DNA from: Cichorium intybus
Lineage: Eukaryota; Streptophyta; Magnoliopsida; Asterales; Asteraceae
Direction of reading: 5' to 3'
Length of the DNA stretch: 64,000 nucleotides
Assembly: GCA_023525715.1 (NCBI GenBank)
Contig: CM042011.1
Coordinates: 56,850,854-56,914,853 of the forward strand
The notes under the pieces were generated by a model. The model was not told the DNA's origin, made no database searches, and saw only the letters and a program-made list of their open reading frames with translations. This document shows, piece by piece, positions 12,501 to 23,680 of this stretch. A program made the position numbers and the translations under genes. Each line of letters begins with the position of its first letter. Position 1 is the stretch's first letter.

Positions 12501-12791
12501 ACGTGTGCGGAGATCACGGTGGTGCTGTGTTACTTTCAGTTGTGTAGCGAGGATTATCATTGGTGGTGGAGAGCGTATTTGACTGCGGGGTCGTCTGCGG
12601 TGTATCTTTTTCTGTACTCGGTGTTTTACTTTTTTACAAAGTTGGAGATTACGAAGTTTGTTTCGGGGATTTTGTACTTTGGGTACATGTCGATTGCTTC
12701 GTATGCGTTTTTTGTGTTGACGGGTACGATCGGTTTTTATGCGTGTTTGTGGTTTGTACGGAAGATTTACTCGTCTGTTAAGATAGACTGA
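9575..12791 (+). CDS. TMN: Transmembrane 9 superfamily protein (EMP70/TM9SF), 6 exons, 639 aa
   Basis: Exons are 9575-9688, 10641-10805, 10881-10990, 11080-11188, 11276-11388 and 11483-12791. All introns are GT-AG and the total of 1920 bp is exactly 640 codons. The start is the ATG of MEWSSNGF, which opens a signal peptide (hydrophobic IRTIFISIVFFISS) followed by the family signature FYLPGVAPRDFQ. The lumenal domain carries YDYYYLNYCKP and ENLGEVLRGDRIENS, both diagnostic of TM9SF. Exon 6 carries the whole nine-helix membrane region, beginning DDQIHWFSIINSLMIVLFL. The C-terminus VKID is the KxD/E motif that binds COPI and retains TM9 proteins in the Golgi. Length matches plant homologues (about 640-660 aa). 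The expected role is membrane-protein sorting in Golgi/endosomes, inferred from the family. The reading frame is intact. Confidence 0.96.
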
Positions 12792-12840
12792 TTGATGATG
12801 ATGATGGTATGTATATGGATGGATGTGAGGAAGGTGGTGA

Positions 12841-12868
12841 GTGAGATGAGATGAGATGAGATGAGATG
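12841..12868 (+). repeat. (GAGAT)n microsatellite in the 3' UTR region
   Basis: Tandem GAGAT units lie about 50 bp after the TM9SF stop codon. The likely 3' UTR continues to AATAATAATATTATT near 12985-13000, which could serve as a poly(A) signal region. Confidence 0.7.
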
Positions 12869-12869
12869 A

Positions 12870-13425
12870 TATGTAGTGAGGTAGTGGTAAAAGGATATAT
12901 GGTCTAATTCTCATATGCTAGTTTCTAGATTAGGATTTTGTCTTTGTCTTGTATGTTGCCTGTTTTGTCCTCAACTCCTTTTTTCCAATAATAATATTAT
13001 TAATATTTCTTTTTTGTTCGAGTATATGTGTTATTTAGAACAATTGATAGTTTAATACGCTATTTTCTCCAAAAAAGAAAAAAAAGAAACCGTTGTTTGC
13101 GAAATCTTGAACAGATTTCAAACAATGGATATAGAAGCTTATGGTTGTACATCACTTCGTGGAAGACATTTTCTTACATGCCCTAATTTGTTTGTAAGTT
13201 TTGTTATAATATTTTATTTTGATAATGGTATCATATCAACCCTAATTTGTGTTAATATAGTACATAATCATAACATATTGATATTTGACATATTGGCAAT
13301 TTGATACTATTTGGGTTGCGTAACAGGGAATGTATTGGACAATATGAATGTTGTCTAGGACTTAAGGACCACTTAAAATAGTTATAAGTTGACAACACTT
13401 AAAGAAATAAAAATAATTAAAAATT
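12870..13425. other. Intergenic, no gene recognised
   Basis: Contains the probable end of the TM9SF transcript and then AT-rich DNA. No coding homology was recognised in the short frame at 13107-13304. Confidence 0.5.
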
Positions 13426-13460
13426 AGAAGCTTTATCTTCCAGTTTGAAATTCTAGCCGT
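13426..13460 (+). repeat. 35-bp direct repeat, copy 1 (copy 2 at 13666-13700)
   Basis: The stretch AGAAGCTTTATCTTC... through CTAGCCGT is identical at 13426-13460 and 13666-13700, offset 240 bp. It lies at one end of the LINE remnant and just before the MITE, and looks like a local tandem duplication of LINE sequence. Confidence 0.8.
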
Positions 13461-15130
13461 ACAACCCTCTCTCGATCCAACTCAAACAAAAGTACTCTAT
13501 CAAACGCGTATAAGCTCCTCACTGTTTGACCACCTTTATCTTTACTTGCCATTACCTTCTTCCATTTTGGGGTGATAATATTTTGAGAGGCACGAAACAT
13601 GTTCATGAAATACGTAGCGATATTCCCAAGAATCGACTTTACAAACGTGAGTCGACCTCCCCATCAGAAGCTTTATCTTCCAGTTTGAAATTCTAGCCGT
13701 GAGCTTATCCACTTTTTCCAATTTTCAATTCTTAGGGGATGTTTGAGATCGTGGTGAAAATCTCCTTATTGACTTTTTGAAAAGCCAATAAATTAAAAAA
13801 TGTGTTTGGAAAACCTATAAAAATCGATAAACCCTTTTCAAAACTCATTTTCAAATACATTACAAACGTCATTTTTGAAAAGTAAGGAGTTAATGATTTT
13901 TAGAAACACCTTATGACTTATTGCAATAAAAAGACTATTTTTTAAAGAACTCAATCCAAAGACTTTTTAACTTATCAACTTATAACATTTTCCACCAAAT
14001 AAGTCAATTAAAACATTTTTTAAAAACTCATTTTTGTCATCATATAAGTCAATAAACACTTATATTCAAAAGTGTTTATTGAGTTAATAAGCAATCCCAA
14101 ACACCCCCTTAAGATATTAGAGCCAATAGGGAGACCTAGGTACATGAACATCAACTGTAAGGTCGAGCATTCATTAACTTACTTTGATGCAAGTTAACTT
14201 TTAGACCCGATGCAAAAAAGAAACAAAGAATAATCCTCACAGTATTTCTAGCATTTGCCACAAACCAATCTCTAAGACAGATAACATCATCTCCATAGAA
14301 AAAAAATGTGATGTCTTCCTACTGCGAGCGCCAAGATGGGCTCCACGAAAAAGAGTTTTCTCTGTTGCCTTTTCAACCGGAACATGCAGTCCTTCCATGG
14401 CTAAAATAAATTAGAAAGAAGAGAATGGATCACGTTAGGGAAGACCCCATTTGGTTTGAAACTTGGAGGTGGGAGAGTCGTTAACCAAAATCGAAGCCAT
14501 ATTCAAGCAACTTTGAATCCAACCACACCATTTTTCACAAAAACCCATTTTTGATTACGTCTTCTAAGTACTCCCAACAAAGTGAATCACAAGCCTTTTC
14601 GAAATCCACTTTGAAGGCCATGAGTTTTTCCAGTTTTTCTTATGCCATGCGACTTTCATTCAACATCACAAGTTCGTCCAAGATTTGATGACCTTAATAA
14701 CAACCTATTGTTTCATACTTATAACATCATTAATCACTTTCTTAACCAATTAGCTGAATAATTTTGTATGGACAACTTATAAGACTAATCCGCCTATAAT
14801 TTGTAATATACTTTGGGTCTTGCACTTTTAGAACAAGTGCAAATAAAGGACATATTACGTTCATTTAGGAGTGATTAGAAGAAGTGCAATAGAGGACATA
14901 TTACATTCTTTTGGTATCACTCGAATGTTGGACATGCAAAATCACAGCCACAAAACAACATCATCTTCAATTAACCACCAAAGTTGTTTGAGGAACTCAG
15001 ACGTAAAACTAACCGATCCTAACGCTATATCATTTCCACAATCCCATGTTGACCAAGTTGCTATTTTGAAATATATTTTGCTATTTCTGATTCGGGAAAG
15101 AGGCGTACATCTCCATGTTTTGCACATAAC
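13440..15130 (-). pseudogene. L1-type LINE reverse-transcriptase remnant
   Basis: Read on the minus strand from high to low coordinates, the blocks follow L1 RT order in shifting frames. At 15127-14942, ALGSVSFTSEFLKQ...DDVV corresponds to the APGPDGFTFxFIKxFW block. Near 14840-14770, DPKYITNYRRISLIS..YKII matches DPKxxxDYRPISLIGCxYKII. Near 14690, QILDELVMLNE follows. At about 14620-14580, FKVDFEKACDS is the catalytic-domain block. Near 14300, FFYGDDVI stands for the YADD box. At 13665-13490, GRLTFVKSILGNIATYFMNMF is present. Many stops and frameshifts make it a dead copy. It is interrupted by a MITE at 13735-14108. Confidence 0.75.
13735..14108. mobile_element. Tourist-like (PIF/Harbinger) MITE, 374 bp
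   Basis: Flanked by the 3-bp target duplication TTA (13732-13734 and 14109-14111). The terminal inverted repeats are GGGGATGTTTGAGAT on the left and the complement of GGGGGTGTTTGGGATT on the right, diverging inward. There is no coding capacity. TTA duplications with GGGxxTGTTTG ends are typical of PIF/Harbinger MITEs. Confidence 0.8.
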
Positions 15131-15474
15131 AATTTCTCATTCCCAATATATTTTACCAAAAAAAAAAAAAAAAAAAAGATGGATCAAGAAATCCAACACA
15201 ATTTAATGGCGTGGTAGCTCATGTTTTACCCAAAGATTCTAGTAAAAAAAACTATAGAGTTGGGGATACATCGGCCCGAGTTCGTGTAACACAAAATAAT
15301 CCTTGTAATCTACAAGTGAACCCAAATAAAGCACATTAAGCAATAAAAATCCTGCACCAGTGCATGTTTGGGCTCCATCAACTCAACACCGATTTAGGTT
15401 TCCCTTTCTTTTGCCTGCAAATCATTTTACAAAATTCAATCCCCAAAATGACACAATTCAACCAATTTTGAAAA

Positions 15475-17394
15475 TCACATTTTATTAACTGACCAAAAAG
15501 AATCTTTTTTTTCCTGCGCTAATAACTCCTCAAAAGAAATATCCGATATATCAGAATCCGTATCTTTTATCGGTTCCACATTTTTAGCCTTCATCTCCAT
15601 GTAAACACCAATTTCAAGCATCTATTACACAACACTTGCTCAATTACTCTGTTTTTACCAATATAGGCAATGTACTTTATTTTTCAAAACATGGTTACCT
15701 TTTTGTATGCGGGTGAGAGCTTAAGTTGTTGTTGAAGCCAGTTATATACAAATGCATCTTCTTCTAGCCTCTTTTGTTCTAACTCTAGCTTGTATATCTG
15801 CACATGACTACATACTAACACAACCGGATTTTACTCTAATTTTTTTTAAAAATATTGTAACAAATATTACACCACCAACCTGTTGACGCAATCGGTCAAA
15901 TGAAGATCTATCTGCTTTAAATAGTAAGGCCTTTGTAATGGTAAACTTTCTATGTATTACCTCAGACCTATTCATAAGAAAATGGAAGAATTACCTCATG
16001 TTTGTATTTGTTCAATTGTTTGTTGAAGTGTTAGAAGGGTAAAAAGGTCATTTACTCATATTCAAGCAGCAATCAAGAAAATATATGTTCTTTGTGTATA
16101 CAACACTTACTTCATACAGACATCATTACCCATTCAACCACTTTTTATTCACAAAGGACTTAATGGGAAAAAAAAAGAAACCGATCCTTAATTCAGAAAG
16201 AACAACTTAATAGAGAAAATTGGGAGAATGAATGCATACTTGTGCTTTAGTTCATCTCTTGCTTCAATCAAGCAGTTTGCAAATTGTCCAACCTGAGGGT
16301 ACAATTAAAATTTTCAACTTTAGATGTCAAAGTTATTAAAAATGATCAAAATTAGACCTACTAGACATTTGTATTTCTTAACATAAAAAAAGAGTATCAG
16401 CCACAGAGTAATTAGCTAATGTAAATGAGGATTATTAGTTTGGACATAAAATTCTTCATCTTGCAACTGCAAAAGCCATTTAAGCCCATAAAATTTGGGG
16501 TAAAGAGTTGCCCTTTTGCACCAATTTATGCAAGAAAGTGGATTTCTTAACCATTTATGCATCCCTTCTTTCAATTAATAATCAAATTGTGACCACTTTA
16601 TGCACTATTTTACCATATTGATTAGATAAATTGGTAAATAGGAATTATAGTTGCACAAATTGGTCCACTTCGTTTCAATTGGCACTAAAAGTTACAATTT
16701 GTTGCACTTGCACGCAGTACTAGCACTACGGATGCATTGTTGATTCCAAATAGACAATCCAACAGATAAATAAGTGATCAAAACAAAGAAGATGATGAAC
16801 CTGAAGGAGAGTCAATCCATCGGACTCATGAGACTTCACAAGCTGATCATATTGTTGCTTAATCTTCCTCTGTGTCGCACTAGAAGACGAAGTAAAAGGG
16901 TACAAACACACTAAATCTTGATTCTCTTTCTCTTTTCCTATTCCCTCAATCAATCCTTCCTTTATTACCACTTCAGTTTTCGATGAATCATCGCCATTAG
17001 ATCGTTTCTTCTTCCCTCTTTTCTTCTTCTTCTTCTTCCCACACTCGTCGTCAGCGGCCACCGCAGACTCGCTCTTCTTCCCGGCCTGATTATCATCGTA
17101 TAGAGCTGGCAAGATCTCAAGAAGTAAGGAATTATTAGGGTTCGAATCGTTCGGTTTTCGGTTCTGAATGCTGGCACTGTGATCATTACTATTAATAGTC
17201 CGGACAATGTCGGTGAGCAGTGGCGGTGAATGGTGGTGGCAGAGCCGCCGCCGCCGTCTGGTGTAGAGAGAAAACAAGAGGAGAGAAAAAGAGAGGATGG
17301 AAACGAAGAGAAACGGAAACATAAGAGGGTGGTTATCGTGGATGCCCATTGTAGGATTTGGATTTAGGCACTTAGGAAGAGGAAAGGGTATCAT
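15475..17394 (-). CDS. Plant membrane-anchored coiled-coil protein of unknown function, 5 exons, 326 aa
   Basis: Exons on the minus strand are 17394-16801, 16292-16240, 15967-15880, 15797-15699 and 15621-15475. Introns are GT-AG and the sum of 981 bp is 327 codons with stop. The first ATG of the open frame is at 17394; the codon before it is GTG. Residues about 24-45 are one hydrophobic segment (FPFLFVSILSFSLLLFSLY) followed by RRRRR. A low-complexity region comes next, including a GKKKKKKRGKKKR lysine tract that could act as a nuclear or charge signal. The C-terminal half is conserved-looking and helical: ATQRKIKQQYDQLVKS, VGQFANCLIEARDELKH, KFTITKALLFKADRSSFDRL and LELEQKRLEEDAFVYNWLQ, ending in an acidic tail (DTDSDISDISFEELL). 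I recognise this helical block from uncharacterised plant proteins but cannot assign a biochemical role. A topology with the C-terminus in the cytosol is inferred from the basic cluster after the membrane segment. Confidence 0.88.
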
Positions 17395-18252
17395 CACCGC
17401 CGACGGTGCCCGTCATTTTGCCAGCGGAAACAGTGGTGGTGGTGGTTTGCAGTGGGAGTGGAGGAGATTGAAGATATTTCTGTTATCGTAATCAAAACCA
17501 GAAATAAATAAATAAAAAAATTGGTGGAAAGATGCCGTTGAATGCGATGTTTAAATTCCCATTTGCATTTGCGTCTTTTCAAACTTACATCAACAACTTT
17601 CGTCTATTCCGGTTTTTCCTTTTCCAATTTAAATGGTCCAAATACAACCCAACTTAGTCGAGCTTTTATATGTGTGATTTGGGAGCGTAGTTGCATAAAG
17701 AATGTTAGGTTAAACTTTGTCACGATTGGAAATATCCCGTGATTTATTCCATGTGATAGGACTTGTAATGGATTTGTGTGTTGCCCAGAAAGTGTGTCAA
17801 AAATAGGGGTATGAAAACGGGATTTGATTATCAACGCTGGATAAGATCAACGAAAAATATAGTCTTTACTATTTAGCAACTAAAAAAGGTTTTCGGAAAA
17901 CAAACTGTCAGGCAGCTCGGCTGCAAGCTGTCTTGCTGCAAGCTATCGAGACAACTTCAGTTACCAGATAGCTCGGTTGTCAAGGCGACATGAGTTGCCC
18001 CCATGCCGACACAAAATCTGCCTTTTACTTCAACATTCATTCGGTCTGATCATGTTTTCCCATTACATCTCGGGCACAAGAATCTATAGAGGTTTTCGGG
18101 TTTTACCCGTTAACCTTCGTATTTTATAGTGTTCGGGATCAAATTCGTATTATATACAAATGTGCATTTCGTTCCACCTAAATTATATTACATCATAGTT
18201 TAAATCTACATTGACACTAGTATTAAATTCAATTACATTAAACGATCGATGA
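17395..18252. other. Intergenic, upstream of the coiled-coil gene
   Basis: Probably holds that gene's 5' UTR and promoter; no clear TATA box was picked out. Around 17905-17990 there are short repeats of GCTCGGCTGCAAGCTGTC-like sequence with inverted symmetry. No gene seen. Confidence 0.5.
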
Positions 18253-19192
18253 TGTAATATCCCAATTTCACTTGATGAGATTAAAGAGTTAATGAGTTTT
18301 CTTAATAGAAAGATTATGCTATGTATATACTAATGATGAACTTCAACTCGTTGGTGCATAGTTATGCTATGTATATACTAATGATGAACTTCAAGGGGTT
18401 CAAGTGTAGAATCAAAAACCTTATAGGTATATCTAAGGATAAAATGGAGTTTTAAGTAAGTTGGAGGGCCAAAAGTATCAAAATAGCAAAATTACACCCC
18501 TATTAGGGTGTAAATCCAAAAATTGCTTTTCAATTGCCCCATTTGGAGCTTGAGAAACCGACTCTTGATAACAAGGAAATTCTTGAGGGGCTTGTGCAAC
18601 AGGTGGAGTCTTGGAGGTTATGATACAAGATTGGAAGTGGAAATTGCTTGCAAAAGACTACGTTATCATCATCATCTTCTCCTTCACGTTTTTAGGAGGT
18701 AAGACTTCGATCTTTGAAGCTCTAGGTTAGGTGTTGGATTTCAAAGGTGAAGGATGGTAATTTATAGTTGATAACTAGGATTTGGTGATGTTTTGATAAT
18801 CAAACTGGACCTTATGTCCTTTAGCCTTAATATCCTGATATGAAAATGTCTTAAAGAAGGACCTTATGGGGTCTGTTTTCTTCCAGATAATATATTGTCT
18901 TGTTTTGTTGTATTTTGCTGATTACTGCTGACAGGTGAGCAACCATTCTCCCATTGGTAACTGATAGATAAGTATCATGTTTGATGAATGTATGTGTATG
19001 ATATAAAGGGAAATACAATAGTTGTACCATATATGCTTTAGTAGCTAGATATAATGATGCTTGTTGTTTGTTAAAATATTTATAAGTCTTGATGGCTGAG
19101 AACCATGCTTTTGTGGGTCTCGATATTGGTGGCTCAGAAACGTGACCGGAACCTTTTAGTGATATTGGTAAGCCTTAGTTTCTAAGAACCAT

Positions 19193-20820
19193 TGTTGGAA
19201 TGTTGGTGTTCAAAAACTCATTTCCAAAAACCGAAACTTTAAACAATAATATCAATGAAAGCAAACTTGTTTTCAAAACATAAAATCATAGTTTTATTCC
19301 CATAAACAAGTTAGTGTTACATGCATGTAAAGAAAAACATAAAACAGCCATGGAAAAGGAAAGAACAACAACCTTTTTAGTCTTTGGTCCAACTCAAGAG
19401 TTGGAAGCTGTTGAAGTGGTGACAATGACCAAAATGTGCTCCTCTCCAAAGGTGTTCACCAATAAGTCTTTAACAACCTTTGAATGCTAGTCCTTCCTTG
19501 AAAATGCAATATCTTGATTCAAATTATTTGCAAGAATATTTGAAGAACATCAAGAACATACACCAAGTGTGCGTTCTTTTCTCCAAACCCTATAACAAGA
19601 GGATGGGTGAGAGGATTGAGTGTTACTTGTTTGGTCTTACACATGCATGCATACTAATTAACATTTAATCAAATATACACACACAAAATGAAAACTCAAG
19701 TTAATCTTCATCTTAGATGATGAACACCAAGAACACATACTAAATGTGTGTGTTCTTTGTCATTTTGTGTAAATACCAAGAGAGAGAGAGAGAGAGAGGG
19801 GGAGAATAAACTTTTTCAACATGACATGGAATTTGTCATAACCAACGGTGTTTTAAAGCAAGCCTTGTTTTAAAGCAAGCCTTGGTGTATGTAAGTAAGC
19901 ATGAAGATGGACTAATGACATTCAAGCATTCCATGCAAACTTACACTTTTAGCAAGGAAGTAACGAAAGTAAATTTGTTGGGAATCTTAGTGTTCAAAAA
20001 CTCATTTCCAAAAACCAAAAGTTTGAACAATAATAGCAACATAAGCAAATTTGTTTTCAAAACATAAAATCATATTTTTATTCCTGTAAACAAGTTACTA
20101 TTACATTCATGCAAACAAAAACATAAAACAACCATTATAAAGAAAAGAACAACAACCTTTGTAGTCTTTGGTCTAACTCAAGAGTTGAAGGTTGTTGAAG
20201 TGGTGACAAGGACCAACATGTGCTCAATTTAAAGGTGTTCATCAACAAGACTTTGGCAACCTTTGAATGATAGTCCTTCTTTGCAAATACAATATCTTCA
20301 TGATCTTCAAATGTTCTCTAAGAATATTTAAAGAACACCAAGAACAGACACTGAATGTGTGTTGTTTTCTCCAAACCCGAGAACAAGAGGGTGGGTGAGA
20401 GGATTGAGTGTTTCTTATTTGGTCTTACACATACATGTATAATTGATTAACGTTTAATCAAATATACATACACAAAATGAAAACTCAAGTGAATTTTCAT
20501 CCTAGACGAAGAACACCAAGAACACACACTAAGTATGTGTGTTCTTTTTCATTTTGCATAAATACCAAGAGAGAGAGAAGAAACTTTTTCAACATGACAT
20601 GCAATTTGTCATGACCAATGGTGTTTTAAAGCAAGTCTTGGTGTATGTAAGTAAGCATGAAAATGGACCAATCACATTCAAGCATTCGATGCAAACTTAC
20701 ACTTTTAGTCCCTTTAGTTTGAATTTGTTAAAATCATTATTTTAGCAAATCCAACTTTATAAATATAACCCCATTTCATAAATTATTAGAATATTTTATT
20801 TTCATTTCATATTATAAGTT

Positions 20821-20883
<63 letters not shown>

Positions 20884-21021
20884 AATATTTACAATGAATA
20901 TTAATATTTATAAAATAGAATTTCTCATAAATATTCATTTGATGTTTAACTTGTTATTGTATAGGATCATATGTTATTAGCAATATCATTCTATAATGAT
21001 TATTGGACACTAGTTCCAACA
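19193..21021 (+). mobile_element. Inserted Copia-type solo LTR with an internal duplication
   Basis: Flanked by perfect 5-bp duplications ACCAT (19188-19192 and 21022-21026). The ends are TGTTGGAA...TTCCAACA, the classic inverted terminal repeat of Copia LTRs. Inside, a segment of about 784 bp beginning near 19193 is repeated from about 19976 (CTCATTTCCAAAAACC and the rest in the same order), with moderate divergence. The element contains a (GA)n run near 19782 and a (TA)n tract at 20829-20880. No gag or pol homology was seen. Confidence 0.8.
20829..20880. repeat. (TA)n microsatellite
   Basis: Uninterrupted TA dinucleotides within the Copia-type solo LTR. Confidence 0.95.
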
Positions 21022-21458
21022 ACCATACCTTTGAAAGTCTCGATAAGCCTTGGTGGCTAAGAACTGTGAACATAAATTATTTGGTGATGTGATAAGCCTT
21101 AGTGGCTAAGAACCACATGAAGTTATGTAAGGTAAAAGGGGAATAAATGGTGGGGGGACAAATTAATATTTTGAATACCCAGGTCGAATATGGACAGTGT
21201 TATGTGTTATATTGATTGAGTTTGTGTTATTTGTGACATGTGAAAGTTGTTTGCATTTTGCTTATAAATACATTATGTTTGTACAAATAAGTGGTTGCTC
21301 ACTAAGCTCATCTAGCTTACCCATTATTTTCGGTACCCCTTTCAGGACCAAGCAATCTGTAAGACCCTAATCCCGAGAAGTCAAGTTCCGAGTTCAAAGA
21401 GTCAAGGTTTACGGGTCAAATCAGAAGCAAAATCATGGAAAAGGGTGAATTGGGGCCA

Positions 21459-22242
21459 TTAGCGACGCTAATGTGCTGGGTGGGGCTTTCCTGCGTTTTC
21501 GCGTCACTAGCTTGCCAGCTGTCTTTTTGGTTTTTCACGATCGATATTAGCGGCGCTAACCTTAGGGTTAGCGGCGCTAATGTTGAATTTTGGGCCAAAA
21601 CCCTAGATTTTCATGCTTGGGCCATATTTGAGGGTTGGGAACCCTAGGGCAGCCGCCATTTTCTCCTTTTCAGCCTCCAAGTCGTCTCTTTTCTCTCTTA
21701 AGTCATATTGGTTGGGTTTTTGGCATTTTTGGTTTCTTTGGAAGCATTTTTGGAGCTTGGATGATGCTAGAAGGAAGGTGTTGATGCTACAAGTTGTTTT
21801 CTTGTGTGGAGCTTCGAAGATCTGCATATTTCTGGACCATTGTGAGTCAAGTTCTCACTTTTATGCAATTTTATGATTTTCTTATGTTTTAAGCATGTTC
21901 TTATGGATTGATAAGTGTGATGGTCCCTTGATGTGCTTGTCTATGGTTTGGAAGGATAAAGTTGGAAACTTTATGCCTTAAATCTCTGATTTGAACCTTT
22001 ATGATGGTTTAGAGAGTAAGCCAAAACTCTCTATGATGATTTTGGACCACTTGGGACTTGAATATTGTTCAGGATCTTGTTTAGTGTTGTTTGGGAGAAT
22101 AAAGTTGGGATTTTTATGGTTTTAGGACCGTTTGGAAGGTCCCTGAATGGATTGAGACTTTGGCTGAATGGATTAAGAACTTAATGGACTTTTGGATCTG
22201 TTCATAGTTAGCGATGCTAACTTAGGGAGTTAGCGGCGCTAA
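21459..22242 (+). repeat. Five TTAGCG-N-CGCTAA palindromes
   Basis: Copies lie at 21459-21471 (centre A), 21547-21559, 21568-21580, 22208-22220 (one arm mismatch) and 22230-22242 (centre G). They are 13-bp odd palindromes in two clusters inside the solo LTR. Confidence 0.8.
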
Positions 22243-22557
22243 CTGTGCTGTTGACTTTTGTTGACTTTGACCTTTGACCGTCGACTTTTTGACCAGTTTG
22301 ACTTTTGGTCAAACTTGAGGGTTTTGGACACCGGTCTTATAGAATTATCTTGTAGGGGACTTAGGAAGTTATAAGTAGATTTTTATCCTTGTTAGGAGGT
22401 GCGTATGGTCGGGATCTGTGGGCACTCGCGATGTGTACTGTCTAGCTTGAGGTCGCGGATTAGGTAAGTCTTCTCACTATACTATGTGTGATGTTACATG
22501 TTTTGTTAGCTTTATTACTTTGTGTAATAGTGTGATGTATGTGCCTTACGTGTTTAT

Positions 22558-22795
22558 CGATAAGATCGGGGCAAGCTTGTAAGTCGAGGAATGGGCAAGA
22601 TCGGGGCAAGCTCGTGAGCAGAGGAACAGATAAGACCGGGGAAAACCCGTGAGTCTAGGCAAGATTAGGGCAAGCCTGTGAGTCTAGACAAGATCGGGCA
22701 AACCCGTGAGTCAAAGAACGAGTTGATTAAACGAGATCTGGGCAAGCCAGTGAGTCTAGGCAAGATCAGGGCAAGCTCGTGAGCCTTTTGTAATT
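22558..22795 (+). repeat. Minisatellite with CCGTGAGTCTAGGCAA core
   Basis: About seven degenerate units of roughly 35 bp, each with GATCGGGGCAAGC-like sequence followed by CGTGAGTC. The core CCGTGAGTCTAGGCAA also occurs in the minisatellite of the Gypsy LTRs at 284-668 and 6129-6513. Confidence 0.75.
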
Positions 22796-23379
22796 ATGTG
22801 TTATCGAATGGATCGTGTGGTATTTTGGGGAACTCACTAAGCTTTGTGGTTACTCTTTCACCATTACTGTTTTTTTCAGGTATTTGCTGACTTGAGCTTG
22901 GAGCACGGCGCGACTGTACCACATCTAAGGTTTTGATAAATTAAGTCTTCTGCTGGATAATGTTTTTGATAAATACGATTTCTAATGTTTGAATAACAAG
23001 TTTTAATTTGGATGGTTTTAATTGGTAACCCGTTTTTATGTATTTGACACGTTCTTAAACGAAAAATTTTCATTACTGGATTTGGGACGTCACACAATCC
23101 CAGAAAAGGGAAATAAGTAGCAAAAAACTAGAAAAGCACATTATAGTGTACAATTCTGCATTTTGTATCTAGATGGCTAGTCCAGTCTGAAACAGAGTCT
23201 GAATCGTTATCTTGATGTATTATAAAGACTTTGATAGCTACTTTTATTATTTTGTTAGTGTTAAAGTACACCATGTAGTATACCAAGTTTGGATTGTTTA
23301 CATGTGTGAAACGTTTTTAAAAAATATATGAAAATATTTTGGGTGTATTTTGTGTTAATAAGTCGGGCTTACACATGAC

Positions 23380-23680
23380 ACTAAAATCACCAACAATATA
23401 ACGTTCACCTTTTTTTACATTGATCGTCACATTTTGTTTAGATATTAAATCAAACACGAATAAGCTTAGTTGTCAAATATATAAAATCACCAACAAGATG
23501 CGTTTTACTTTTTTTCACACTCATCATCAGATTTTGTTTTAGATCTTAAATCAAACATGAATAAGCTTAGTTGTTAAATATATACAATCACCAACAAGAT
23601 GCGTTTTACCTTTTTTACATTCATTGTCACGCGCGTTTTCTTTTAGATCATAAATCGAATACCGATAAGCTTAGTTATTA
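23380..23680 (+). repeat. About three tandem repeats of about 98 bp
   Basis: Units begin AAATCACCAACAA near 23385, 23483 and 23585. Each contains AGATxxTAAATCxAA and AATAAGCTTAGTT. The third unit is cut off at 23680, where the putative Helitron starts. Confidence 0.75.

Larger units (their letters stand above)
21358..23094 (+). mobile_element. Inserted Gypsy-type solo LTR, 1737 bp, perfect target duplication
   Basis: Starts TGTAAGACCC and ends GACGTCACA. It is flanked by perfect CAATC duplications (21353-21357 and 23095-23099). It contains five 13-bp palindromes of the TTAGCGGCGCTAA type, a minisatellite (22558-22795) and the Gypsy-LTR-like stretch CTCACTAAGCTTTGTGG. No internal region remains, so this is an unequal-recombination product of a full element. 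Confidence 0.85.
18253..23373 (+). mobile_element. Outer Gypsy-type solo LTR, split by two later LTR insertions
   Basis: Begins TGTAATATCCC at 18253 and ends GGGCTTACA at 23373. The flanks are GATGA (18248-18252) and CATGA (23374-23378), a 4/5 match consistent with an old target duplication. Removing the two inner elements and one copy of each duplication leaves about 1545 bp, a normal LTR length. The segment just before the second insertion (GCTCACTAAGCTCATCTAGCTTAC) resembles the conserved 3' part of the other Gypsy LTRs here. No internal coding region or second LTR is visible, so it is a solo LTR. Confidence 0.7.

Noticed and set aside
12387..12914. 175-codon minus-strand frame and other frames in 11489-12781
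   Set aside because: They overlap the last exon of the TM9SF gene in the wrong frames. The exon has a complete family match, so these are shadows.
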